Virus record (IMG/VR): IMGVR_UViG_3300024052_000085
Span: 1 to 64,000 of that record
DNA: 64,000 nt
From: a virus
Strand: one strand, 5' to 3'
A model generated the notes under the pieces. That model saw only the letters and a list, made by a program, of their open reading frames with translations, made no database searches and was not told where the DNA came from. This document shows positions 16,045 through 23,378 of this stretch, one piece after another. The first letter of the stretch is position 1. Each line of letters opens with the position of its first letter. Position numbers and translations under genes: made by a program.

Positions 16045-16494
16045 ATGGTGAATACATTGGTTAAAGTTAATTTGGCAAATCAAGAAATGCGAACCTTCGA
16101 TCCCGTACCTGCTGGTACTTACAGAGTAACTGTAGATCAGTGCGAGGAACGTCAATCTCAGATGTCTGGCAATGCCAACATCTTCTGGCTGTTCCGTATT
16201 ACTGACGTCATCAGCACTCAGGGTGATGGAGGCGGCGCTGGTCTAGTAGATCGTACTATTATGCATGGAACTTCTCTTCAGGAGAGCGCTCTTTGGAATC
16301 TCTTCCGGACTCTAGTAGCTCTGGGTGAAGATCCTCAAGGATTGCAGGATGGTGAGTTTGAACTCGAGCCTGATACTCAGATTGGTAAGGAGTGTGTAGT
16401 TACTGTTCGTATCCGTGACTACCAAGGTCAGCCAACAAATAACATAACAGCTCTTCGGGCTCTGTCTGAGTCTGAAGCCGGTGCTCTAGCCTAG
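16045..16494 (+). CDS. DUF669-like ssDNA-binding protein, 149 aa
   Basis: The N-terminal FDPVPAGTYRVTV strand pair, a central GNANIFWLFRI and TSLQESALWNLFRTLVALG, and a C-terminal VTVRIRDYQG match the layout of phage DUF669 proteins, which are thought to bind ssDNA next to Sak-type recombinases. Codon use is clearly GC-richer than in its neighbours, as expected for an abundant protein. A 15-base inverted repeat brackets the gene. Confidence 0.7.
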   Translation: MVNTLVKVNLANQEMRTFDPVPAGTYRVTVDQCEERQSQMSGNANIFWLFRITDVISTQGDGGGAGLVDRTIMHGTSLQESALWNLFRTLVALGEDPQGLQDGEFELEPDTQIGKECVVTVRIRDYQGQPTNNITALRALSESEAGALA

Positions 16495-16549
16495 GTTATA
16501 ACCTAAAAAGTAGTACCTCACTTCCCCTAGATGAGGTCTCAGGCATCTA

Positions 16550-16969
16550 ATGATTCTTTATCACATTAGTCCATCAAAGAGAAGATTAAAGATACGTAGA
16601 GAGGGATTAAAACCTCCTACGTTTCTTTGTAGTAAGAAGGATCTCTCAAGCTGGTTAATGTCAGCTCTTATTAATTTCTATAATACAGGTAGAGGAGGTG
16701 TACTCACACTATACGAAGTTAAAATTCCAAATAACTGGTTCTACGACGGTAGTTTAGTATTTAAAAGAAATGCTGATATAGGACCTGAATATGTTATTGG
16801 TGAAACTATAGATAAGTCTAGAGTAAAATCTATAGGTACTGTTAGAGTAAAAGATACAGTTGAAAGAGGTATTAAAGAGGGGTGGTTAATTCAAGTTATG
16901 TCTTCAGGTAAAGAAGTAAGACCAAAATGGAAGTCTAGAAAAAGAAAGCAATTTGCTAGAGTGTCGTAA
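16550..16969 (+). CDS. ADP-ribosyltransferase-fold-like protein, 139 aa
   Basis: Starts with LYHISP-x9-EGLKP, has a middle FLCSKKD and ends with EYVIGETIDKSRVKSIG. This order (His-containing first strand, EG-L-P turn, late E-V-I strand) is typical of small ART/KptA-like domains that use NAD. The tail is strongly basic. Phage enzymes of this type can modify host proteins or nucleic acids. The catalytic triad cannot be confirmed by eye. Confidence 0.5.
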   Translation: MILYHISPSKRRLKIRREGLKPPTFLCSKKDLSSWLMSALINFYNTGRGGVLTLYEVKIPNNWFYDGSLVFKRNADIGPEYVIGETIDKSRVKSIGTVRVKDTVERGIKEGWLIQVMSSGKEVRPKWKSRKRKQFARVS

Positions 16970-17415
16970 TGGCTACATTACAAGCTGGAGTCTATTACGA
17001 CCATCCTGGATGGTATCGTTTAGTATGTCGTTATGATCCTTGGATGCAAGAAAACTTAAAAGCAAGTATAGGTTTAGGTAATTATAAATATGACCCTAAA
17101 CTAAAATTATGGTATGTAAGAGAGCCTTATAGAAAGACTACTGTAGATCTCTTAACTAGTCATGGCTATACTGTTTCCTTCGAAGGTAAAGAAGAAAATA
17201 AGAAGGAACAAAAATCAGGACCTAAGAATGTCTCTTCTGTTAGAGGAGATAATCCTTGGTCCATTATTTTTGGTCGCTTGCCAGATACTAATCATGGCCA
17301 AGAACTACGTGTTAAACTTTATAGGGAAGTTACTAAGATATTACACCCAGATAAAGGAGGCCATGAAGAAGCTATGAAGGAATTGAATGAAGCCTGGAGT
17401 AAATTAAAACCATGA
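16969..17415 (+). CDS. J-domain protein, 148 aa
   Basis: The C-terminal 40 residues are a J-domain half with the HPD signature inside ILHPDKGGHEEAMKELN, which normally stimulates DnaK. The N-terminal 75 residues (YDPKLKLWYV...LLTSHGY) look like a small nucleic-acid-binding module of the kind seen next to helicases. Helix I of the J-domain is short. It could recruit host DnaK to a replication or assembly complex, as viral J-proteins do. The start overlaps the previous stop. Confidence 0.7.
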   Translation: MATLQAGVYYDHPGWYRLVCRYDPWMQENLKASIGLGNYKYDPKLKLWYVREPYRKTTVDLLTSHGYTVSFEGKEENKKEQKSGPKNVSSVRGDNPWSIIFGRLPDTNHGQELRVKLYREVTKILHPDKGGHEEAMKELNEAWSKLKP

Positions 17416-17663
17416 TGAAAAATGATTTAGATGATGACAATAATCAATTTATTTGGTGGTTAGGAGAACTCGGAGTTTATTTATTAGAATGCTATAAATT
17501 CAATCTTATGGACCTTCTCGCAAATCATCCAGAAATAGCTAATAAATCTGCAGAGTTAATGAGAGAAGAATTTATGAAGGGTATGGATCCTCATACTTTT
17601 GGAGATTCTATAGTACCTAAAGAGTATACTAAAGTAGAAGGTATTAAGGAGAATTATGCCTGA
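17412..17663 (+). CDS. hypothetical acidic protein, 83 aa
   Basis: Acidic and helical. Overlaps the J-domain gene by four bases and the methyltransferase-like gene by eight. Not recognised. Confidence 0.6.
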   Translation: MMKNDLDDDNNQFIWWLGELGVYLLECYKFNLMDLLANHPEIANKSAELMREEFMKGMDPHTFGDSIVPKEYTKVEGIKENYA

Positions 17664-18132
17664 TAAAGAAGAGATTGAACTTGACATAGGTTTTTCCTAC
17701 TTTGGGGATCCTGATTTAGTTACAGAGTATGAAGGTGGGAGTTCTTTTAACTTACAGCCTGGATCTCATAAAAAGGTTATAGGTATAGATTTACAAACTG
17801 TTCCAGAAGACATTCCAGTAGACCAAATAAAAGCAAGTGCTGATTATCTTCCTATACAAGATCAAAGTGTTGATTCAGTATTTGCAGGTGGAGTCTTCGG
17901 AGCTTATGTTGATCTAGAAGACTCTGTTAAAGAAGCAGATAGAGTCTTAAGGCCTGGAGGTAAAATGTTCATAAGAACTTGGGGTAGATATATGCCTCGT
18001 TTGAAATTACTTCTTAAACGTGGATATTACATAACTGAAATGGGTACTCCAGACTCTAAGGATCTCTTTCCAGGCGAGAACCCTTTAGACTTTGAATGGC
18101 ACGTAAGAGCAGTTAAGAGAGGTAAGAGGTAA
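17656..18132 (+). CDS. short SAM-methyltransferase-fold protein, 158 aa
   Basis: Has class-I methyltransferase landmarks in shortened form: ELDIGFSYFG (motif I, with a degenerate Gly loop), VIGIDLQ (acidic end of strand 2), ADYLPIQDQSVDSVFAG and RVLRPGGKMFIRTWG. Ordinary type-11 methyltransferases are longer. Two similar proteins are encoded at 46015 and 52723. The substrate is unknown; the same fold can also be used without catalysis. Confidence 0.65.
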   Translation: MPDKEEIELDIGFSYFGDPDLVTEYEGGSSFNLQPGSHKKVIGIDLQTVPEDIPVDQIKASADYLPIQDQSVDSVFAGGVFGAYVDLEDSVKEADRVLRPGGKMFIRTWGRYMPRLKLLLKRGYYITEMGTPDSKDLFPGENPLDFEWHVRAVKRGKR

Positions 18133-18134
18133 CA

Positions 18135-18338
18135 ATGGTAGTTGGAGAGTTTTTTAAAGAAGGTAACAAACGTATGTTATGGGTGAGATGTCCTATGTGT
18201 GAAGAGGAAAGAGGAGCACCTGTAAGGACTAAAGAAGATCTACCTAGTCGTTTGTGTAAAGTATGTAATTTGAAGAACGCTAAAATTAATATGGAGAGTA
18301 TATGGAATATTATAAAGAATGATCATACTCAGAGGTAG
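18135..18338 (+). CDS. zinc-ribbon protein of a three-member family, 67 aa
   Basis: VGEFFKEGNKRMLWVRCPMC near the start and CKVC later form a zinc ribbon. The same order (V/I-G-[ED]-x-[FWY] head, W-x-[RK]CPxC, L-C-x2-C) recurs at 50639 and 50830. Role unknown; binding to nucleic acid or RNA polymerase is a guess. Confidence 0.7.
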   Translation: MVVGEFFKEGNKRMLWVRCPMCEEERGAPVRTKEDLPSRLCKVCNLKNAKINMESIWNIIKNDHTQR

Positions 18339-18398
18339 ATGAGAAAACGTAGGCGTACTAGAGGTAATAAACGTTATATTAAATATAAGCGAGGTTAT

Positions 18399-19103
18399 AT
18401 GAAAGGATTGGTTTTACATTCAGGAGGATTAGACTCTTCTACGTTACTTGCAGCGGCTGCAGATGAGTGTGATGAGGTAGTAGGTCTTTCTATTGCATAC
18501 GGTCAAAAACATCAAGATAGAGAGATTAGAGCAGCGAGGGAAGTTTGTGCTTACTTTAAAGCAGAGCATCTTGAAATTGAGTTGCCAGATGTCTTCAAAG
18601 GCTTTGGTAGTACTCTTATGGATTCTGATAAAGATAATCCGCATCTTACCTATGAAGAGATCCGCGCTAGCGAAGGTCCTTCTCCTACGTATGTTCCGTT
18701 CCGAAATGCGAATCTTCTTTCCATAGCAACAGCAACTGCTCAGATACATAAATGTGATATAGTATACTTTGGAGCTCACTCGGATGATGCTCACAATTAT
18801 GCTTATCCTGATTGTACTCCTGAATTCATTGGAGCTATGGCAAATGCTATTAGTGTTGGAACGTATTATACTGTACGGTTGAAAACTCCTATTATGTGGA
18901 TGACTAAAGGTCAAGTTACTGAATGGGGTCAAAGTTTAGGAGTTCCCTTTGCAATGACTTATTCTTGTTACGAAGGTACTGAGATACACTGTGGAGAATG
19001 TCCTACCTGTGTTTCAAGACAAGTAGCGTTTGAGGAGGCAGGCATTGACGATCCCACAGAATATACCGGAGGAGCCCAACGCGAAAAAGCCATTCACGGT
19101 TAG
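18399..19103 (+). CDS. queC: QueC, 7-cyano-7-deazaguanine (preQ0) synthase
   Basis: Converts 7-carboxy-7-deazaguanine to preQ0 using ATP and ammonia. The PP-loop SGGLDSS is at residues 8-14, and the zinc-binding SCYEGTEIHCGECPTC is near 190-205. Length (234 aa) is normal for QueC. I start at the ATG after CGAGG; an in-frame ATG at 18339 would add 20 very basic residues not found in the family. It lies with queE and folE, which points to a deazaguanine pathway. Confidence 0.9.
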   Translation: MKGLVLHSGGLDSSTLLAAAADECDEVVGLSIAYGQKHQDREIRAAREVCAYFKAEHLEIELPDVFKGFGSTLMDSDKDNPHLTYEEIRASEGPSPTYVPFRNANLLSIATATAQIHKCDIVYFGAHSDDAHNYAYPDCTPEFIGAMANAISVGTYYTVRLKTPIMWMTKGQVTEWGQSLGVPFAMTYSCYEGTEIHCGECPTCVSRQVAFEEAGIDDPTEYTGGAQREKAIHG

Positions 19104-19251
19104 TCTAAGTATCTCTTATAGTGTTCCAAGACGCTACTCCAGAATACAAGCTGAAAGTAAAGAACAAGCTTTAGAAATTGCTCTAGAACAGTTACAAAAA
19201 GATACTTGGGGAGTACAGGATGTTAAAGTAATGTCAGTTGAAGAGGGTTAA
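19030..19251 (+). CDS. hypothetical protein overlapping the queC end, up to 73 aa
   Basis: Overlaps queC by up to 74 bases and ends just before queE. The unique part has strand-strand-helix character (SLSISYSVPRR, then a Glu/Gln/Ala-rich helix). Start uncertain: TTG at 19030 or 19045. It is not QueD, whose zinc-binding His motifs are absent. Weakly resembles small phage proteins with an amphipathic helix. Confidence 0.5.
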   Translation: MRRQALTIPQNIPEEPNAKKPFTVSLSISYSVPRRYSRIQAESKEQALEIALEQLQKDTWGVQDVKVMSVEEG

Positions 19252-19252
19252 T

Positions 19253-19954
19253 GTGGTAGACGCTTTAGATATTAAGAAAATAGAAGTTACGGAGATCTTT
19301 AGTTCTCTTCAAGGAGAGGGTAAGAGATGTGGAGTTCCTGCAACCTTTGTAAGATTAAGAAGATGTAATCTAGCTTGCATATGGTGCGATCAAAAAGAGA
19401 CTTGGGATGTAAACGATCCTGGGTATAACAATTATGAACTTAAGCATATATCTGAAATAAGACAACAGATATTAGACTACAATAATAGACTATTAGTTAT
19501 TACAGGAGGTGAACCTCTACTTTGGCAAAGAGAGCTAAGATATTTAATTGACTCAATGCCAAGTGAGATTAGTATAGAGATAGAATCTAACGGAACTATA
19601 GATCCAAGTTTTCTAAAGTTGACTAGGACTGAATTTAATATTTCACCTAAGATGTCTAACTCTGGAAACGGTGAAAGAAATACTAAAGTACATGACGAAT
19701 ACCTCGATCTATTTAAACTTAGAAGGGTCGTATTTAAGTTTGTAGTTAAGACAGCTAGTGATTTTGAAGAGGTAGATAGGTTTGTAGCTAATTATAATTT
19801 AAATCCTAAAGGTATTTATGTTATGCCTGAAGGAGTTGACCGAGAAACCATTTGCACTAGACTTCCAATCCTCTTCGATTATTGTAATGAGAGAGGATAT
19901 AATTTAACTACTAGATTACACGTTCTAGCCTTTGGAGATATGAAAGGAGTTTAA
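19253..19954 (+). CDS. queE: QueE, 7-carboxy-7-deazaguanine synthase (radical SAM)
   Basis: Radical-SAM enzyme that contracts carboxytetrahydropterin to 7-carboxy-7-deazaguanine. C38-x3-C42-x2-C45 ligates the 4Fe-4S cluster; FSSLQGEG before it and ITGGEPLLW near residue 85 bind substrate and SAM, all typical of QueE. I chose GTG at 19253; TTG at 19238 is possible. Provides the precursor for QueC. Confidence 0.9.
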   Translation: MVDALDIKKIEVTEIFSSLQGEGKRCGVPATFVRLRRCNLACIWCDQKETWDVNDPGYNNYELKHISEIRQQILDYNNRLLVITGGEPLLWQRELRYLIDSMPSEISIEIESNGTIDPSFLKLTRTEFNISPKMSNSGNGERNTKVHDEYLDLFKLRRVVFKFVVKTASDFEEVDRFVANYNLNPKGIYVMPEGVDRETICTRLPILFDYCNERGYNLTTRLHVLAFGDMKGV

Positions 19955-20146
19955 ATGCTAAGATCAACCATGATTACATGTTGCTATAAAGTATGTGGTA
20001 AAAACCATGGTTCTTCCCTAGGGTTACACTTTGATACTGATATTAAAGAAGTGTATTGTAACGTAAAGTGTTATGTAGAAGACTATTTCCTGAAACATAC
20101 AGGAAGACAAGGCGAAATTATAGAAACTGATAGAGGGTATAATTAA
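19955..20146 (+). CDS. small zinc-knuckle protein, 63 aa
   Basis: CC-x3-C near residues 9-14 and C-x3-C near 35-39 with a following aromatic helix, a layout like the 74-aa protein at 794. It is set between queE and folE and coupled to folE by TAATG. Function unknown. Confidence 0.65.
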   Translation: MLRSTMITCCYKVCGKNHGSSLGLHFDTDIKEVYCNVKCYVEDYFLKHTGRQGEIIETDRGYN

Positions 20147-20823
20147 TGGTAGAGCAGACTAACGAAGATCCAAGAGTAGTTGGAGGAGACTTTACAGAGA
20201 TTGTAAAATCAAGAAATAAAGGAGTTGAAGAAGATATTAATTATGGAGATAAAGAGAGAGGTAAAGATTTAGAAGACGCAGCTAAGTTAATAATCAAAGC
20301 TCTAGGCGAAGATATAAATGCAGAAGGACTATCTGAGACTCCAAGACGTTTCAGAGAAATGTTTATGGAGGATTTCTGGCCTGGAGATTCTTTAGATACT
20401 GTTCTAGGTGAAATGGTAATGGAAGAAAGCTTTGACCAAATGGTTATAGTTAAAGATATCCCAATCCGTTCACATTGCGAACATCACATATTACCTTGGT
20501 GGGGTAAGGTTTGTTTAGGTTATATTCCTCATGCTAAAACTGTTGGGTTAAGTAAAATGACTAGAATGGTTGATGCAGCAGGTAAAGGACTAACTATTCA
20601 AGAGAGAGTAACTGATAGTATTGCTCAGAGTATGAATAGAGTTCTAGATCCTAAAGGTGTAATGATAGTAGTTGAAGCAGTTCATATGTGTACTCTAATG
20701 AGAGGAGTAAAAACTGAAATGCAAAGATTTACTACCAGCACGGCTAAAGGAGTATTCTTAACTAATTCAGCACCTAGACAAGAGTTTCTAACCTTGTTTG
20801 CTAAAAATGGAAGTTTGATTTAA
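20146..20823 (+). CDS. folE: FolE, GTP cyclohydrolase I
   Basis: Opens GTP to dihydroneopterin triphosphate, the first step of deazaguanine and folate synthesis. CEHHILPWWG (about 110-119) supplies one zinc Cys and two His, and VHMCTLMRG (about 183-191) the second Cys; both are family hallmarks. The N-terminal 40 residues are extra and charged. With QueE and QueC it covers three of four preQ0 steps; QueD was not found in this window and may come from the host. Confidence 0.93.
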   Translation: MVEQTNEDPRVVGGDFTEIVKSRNKGVEEDINYGDKERGKDLEDAAKLIIKALGEDINAEGLSETPRRFREMFMEDFWPGDSLDTVLGEMVMEESFDQMVIVKDIPIRSHCEHHILPWWGKVCLGYIPHAKTVGLSKMTRMVDAAGKGLTIQERVTDSIAQSMNRVLDPKGVMIVVEAVHMCTLMRGVKTEMQRFTTSTAKGVFLTNSAPRQEFLTLFAKNGSLI

Positions 20824-20829
20824 TTTCTT

Positions 20830-20951
20830 CTCTAGCTTTGCTAGAGAGGTACTGTTGATCGGGAAACCGGCATGAGGATCACCTCCCTCAAACTACCTCC
20901 CGTCACGTGTGGGGCCGGCTGTAATCGTGGTTATCAACAGTACCTCTCTAG
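20830..20951 (+). ncRNA. large folded RNA element with 19-bp outer stem
   Basis: CTAGAGAGGTACTGTTGAT (20841-20859) is fully complementary to 20933-20951. Inside lie CGG-GAAA-CCG (GNRA tetraloop), GAGG-ATCA-CCTC and a CCGGC/GCCGG stem, giving a compact branched fold, GC-richer than its surroundings. A competing hairpin (CTCTAGC-TTT-GCTAGAG, 20830-20846) shares bases with the outer stem, so two states are possible. It sits between folE and a gene with an AAAGGAG site. It could be a riboswitch, a viral ncRNA or a cruciform replication site. No known family was recognised. Confidence 0.75.
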
Positions 20952-20971
20952 TAAATATAAAGGAGAAATAA

Positions 20972-21175
20972 ATGTTAACAACATTCGAAGAATTGCAAGT
21001 CTATCTTAGATCAGAACATCCATCAAGTCATAGTGTAGGGCCTTGTGTACTGTGTAGTGAAACAACTTCTGATAGATGTATTAGATGTAAAAAGTATTTC
21101 TGCGGAACTCATGTAGGACGTAAAGACTGTATCACCCCTAGAGATCTGTATGCAAATAAAATTGAAGATCGTTAA
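20972..21175 (+). CDS. AN1-like zinc-finger protein, 67 aa
   Basis: CVLC, CIRC, then FCGTH and a final C in the order C-x2-C-x7-C-x2-C-x4-C-x2-H, close to the AN1-type or B-box-type zinc finger. Translation site AAAGGAG lies just outside the folded RNA. Role unknown; it may be controlled by that RNA. Confidence 0.65.
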   Translation: MLTTFEELQVYLRSEHPSSHSVGPCVLCSETTSDRCIRCKKYFCGTHVGRKDCITPRDLYANKIEDR

Positions 21176-21189
21176 GGAAGAGTTAAAGG

Positions 21190-22269
21190 ATGCTTATAGA
21201 GAGTTTACACGGAGAATCTCAATGGACCAGAAGTCCAATGACCAACGGAAATATAAGAATGTCAATGACAGAAAACTGTCCTAGACAACAAGTGTATGTC
21301 GCTTTGGGGATAGAACAAGACTATCCTGAGACTGGAAGATCTCAAATGGCTGCTGATGATGGTAATCTACATGAAGCTGATGTAGTAAATAGATTCTTAG
21401 CAGCTGGTTATCGTTGTTGGAATTACGGTGAAGACCAAGCTATGGTGCATTTTGAAAGGGATGGTGTACGCTTTAGAGGACATCCTGATTTATTCATGGA
21501 AACTCCCGAAGGTGAAGTAATAGGAGTAGAACTCAAAGGTTATAGAGATGAAACCTTTAGACAGTTCGTTCAAGGAGCTGTACAGACAGTTCCAGGAATG
21601 TGGTCTGTTTCAGATTGGTCTAAACTAACTAAGAGACCTTATCCTTTAATGGGTCAATTACAAATGTATCTTCATTCTGATACTTCTACTAGTTATGGAA
21701 TAGATAAATGGGTTCTAGTTATGAAGAATAAAAACACTGCAGAGCTAGCTGAGTGTATTATTACTAAAGATGACGATTATATTAATAGACTAATAAGAAA
21801 GTGGAAAGGTTTCTGGGCTTATATTGAAGCTGGAAGACTTCCAGATAGATTCTTTGGAGATGATAGCATAGAATGTCGAAGATGTCTGTTTCGTCAAAAG
21901 TGTTGGAATCTTGGTGAAGTATTTACTTCAAAAGAGGATGTAGTTCACGTTAAAGGTTTAGAGAAGTTTGCTTCTATGCGAAGAGAAGGAAGTCTTTTAA
22001 AGAAGGATGCTGAAGGCCTATTAGAAGAATCTAGAATGGCTTTTCTAACTGAACATATTAATAAAGAAGCTACTAGGATAGAGTGTGACGGTCTTACAAG
22101 TACTGTAAGCGAAAGAAATAGAAGAGGTTTAGATAGTACAGAAGTAAATAAGGTTCTGGCCTATATGCTAGAAAAAGGTAATATTGACGATCAACAATAT
22201 GATGATTGTTTTAATGATGTAAGTTATCAGGAGGTTAGATTTAAAGATGTTAAACCCCGAGATGCCTGA
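21190..22269 (+). CDS. Cas4/RecB-like PD-(D/E)XK nuclease, probably with Fe-S cluster
   Basis: 359 residues. GHPDLF followed by GVELKG gives the D...E-x-K nuclease core, and MGQLQMYL gives the following Q-x3-Y motif. An early Cys in ENCPRQQ and a late C-x2-C-x5-C (ECRRCLFRQKCW) match the four cysteines that bind a 4Fe-4S cluster in Cas4/AddB-type nucleases. Likely a 5'-3' exonuclease producing ends for Sak4-dependent recombination. No cas1, cas2 or CRISPR array accompanies it. Confidence 0.8.
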   Translation: MLIESLHGESQWTRSPMTNGNIRMSMTENCPRQQVYVALGIEQDYPETGRSQMAADDGNLHEADVVNRFLAAGYRCWNYGEDQAMVHFERDGVRFRGHPDLFMETPEGEVIGVELKGYRDETFRQFVQGAVQTVPGMWSVSDWSKLTKRPYPLMGQLQMYLHSDTSTSYGIDKWVLVMKNKNTAELAECIITKDDDYINRLIRKWKGFWAYIEAGRLPDRFFGDDSIECRRCLFRQKCWNLGEVFTSKEDVVHVKGLEKFASMRREGSLLKKDAEGLLEESRMAFLTEHINKEATRIECDGLTSTVSERNRRGLDSTEVNKVLAYMLEKGNIDDQQYDDCFNDVSYQEVRFKDVKPRDA

Positions 22270-22627
22270 TACTAAGTCTATGAACTTTGAAGAATTGGTA
22301 GAGTATCGTAAAGGTATTGGTTATAATGTTTATGGAGTAGAATTAAGTTATGGCGTGATTGTAGATAGTGCTTACTATAAAGATGTTACATGGGAATGCA
22401 TAGAAGAATTAGCAGACGCTTTTGTATATTTAGACTTTGAAAGAGAAAAGTTGATAAACAGATCTTCTAAAGTAAATGTAAGAAGGATAGAATCTATTCA
22501 GAATAGAGTTAAAGACTGCGTAGTATTTATAAACAATTATAGAGACCTAATTAAAGAAAAATTTCCAGAACTTTTGGAGGATACATTACAAGATGAAATT
22601 CGCACCGGTACTGTCAGAGAAGTATGA
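22247..22627 (+). CDS. hypothetical helical protein, 126 aa
   Basis: Mostly helical and acidic; overlaps the nuclease by 23 bases and the DpdA-like gene by 35. Not recognised. Its position suggests a partner of DNA modification or processing, but this rests only on the overlap. Confidence 0.6.
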   Translation: MLNPEMPDTKSMNFEELVEYRKGIGYNVYGVELSYGVIVDSAYYKDVTWECIEELADAFVYLDFEREKLINRSSKVNVRRIESIQNRVKDCVVFINNYRDLIKEKFPELLEDTLQDEIRTGTVREV

Positions 22628-23378
22628 TCCAGCTAAATATTCCAATTATCATTTAGTATTGGCAAATGAAGTTATTAGTGATAACAGTTACGCTAATTAT
22701 TATAGCTCACTCGCTATCGACCATACTATTATTCTAGATAGCGGAACTGTCGAAATAGGTTATGCAGATTCTGAAATGATATTTGCAGCAGTAGAGAAAT
22801 TAAATAGAGAAGTTATTGTAGTTGCTCCAGATTTCTTAGGAGATAAAGATCGTACAATATTAGAGACTGAAGACTTTCTAAGTCAGGATGGATGTCCTGG
22901 CAAAGATAATGTAATGATAGTACCTCAAGGTGAAACTCCTGAAGAGTGGATTGAATGTTTTGATTACTTAGATCTTAATTACAATGAAAAGTTTAAGTGG
23001 GTTGGGATCCCTAGGATATCAGAAGACTTTCCAGGAGGTAGAAGTTGGTTGTATCAAAATGTAATGCAGATACACCGTAGGAGGAGGAGTATGAATGATC
23101 AACCTAAAATTCATCTTTTGGGACTACAACATACTTTAGATGAGATAGAATGGGCAAAACATTTCAGTTCTAGAATTGTAGGTGTTGATAGCAGTGCTCC
23201 TCTTAAAGCCGCAGAAATTAACGTTTTATGTTCTGAAGTTGTAGACTTTAGATTACTTACAGATATAAATGTAAATCCTTCAGAGGATTTAGTAGCCGAA
23301 AGAATACAAGAAATGGTTGAATATACTTCTTTCAGATGGAGTGTTAAAACTCAGGGAGAATTAATAAATGGAGCCTAA
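22593..23378 (+). CDS. dpdA: DpdA-like 7-deazaguanine transglycosylase acting on DNA
   Basis: 261 residues, shorter than tRNA-guanine transglycosylase but with its order of signatures: ILDSG (47-51), VVAPDFLGD (76-84), IVPQGET (109-115), VGIPR (137-141), IHLLGLQ (about 173-179) and GVDSSAP (about 197-203). Phage DpdA enzymes swap guanine in DNA for preQ0 or a derivative. FolE, QueE and QueC encoded 2-4 kb upstream would supply the base. A tRNA-acting role is less likely because no tRNA-binding domain is seen. The sequence is divergent. Confidence 0.65.
   Translation: MKFAPVLSEKYDPAKYSNYHLVLANEVISDNSYANYYSSLAIDHTIILDSGTVEIGYADSEMIFAAVEKLNREVIVVAPDFLGDKDRTILETEDFLSQDGCPGKDNVMIVPQGETPEEWIECFDYLDLNYNEKFKWVGIPRISEDFPGGRSWLYQNVMQIHRRRRSMNDQPKIHLLGLQHTLDEIEWAKHFSSRIVGVDSSAPLKAAEINVLCSEVVDFRLLTDINVNPSEDLVAERIQEMVEYTSFRWSVKTQGELINGA

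Larger units (their letters stand above)
15998..16535. repeat. 15-base inverted repeat flanking the ssDNA-binding-like gene
   Basis: CTCATCTAGGGGAAG at 15998-16012 is the exact reverse complement of CTTCCCCTAGATGAG at 16521-16535. One arm lies in the leader and the other in the trailer of the gene at 16045. In the mRNA the two ends could pair and close the message into a loop. The right arm also sits in a small local hairpin (ACCTCA with TGAGGT). Confidence 0.65.

Noticed and set aside
18339-18398. Extra basic N-terminus of QueC or separate 20-residue peptide
   Set aside because: Not part of QueC, and a better start with CGAGG follows; kept only as an alternative start.
20871-20884. CATGAGGATCACC looks like the MS2 coat-protein operator
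   Set aside because: The closing stem of the operator is absent and no MS2-type coat gene exists; the short match is probably chance within the folded RNA.
20860-20932. HDV-like ribozyme suggested by CCGGCATG...GCCGGCTG
   Set aside because: The remaining HDV core (P1.1, J4/2 and catalytic C context) cannot be laid out.
21190-22269. Cas4 as a sign of a CRISPR system
   Set aside because: No cas1, cas2 or repeat array seen; Cas4-like nucleases are common in viruses for replication.
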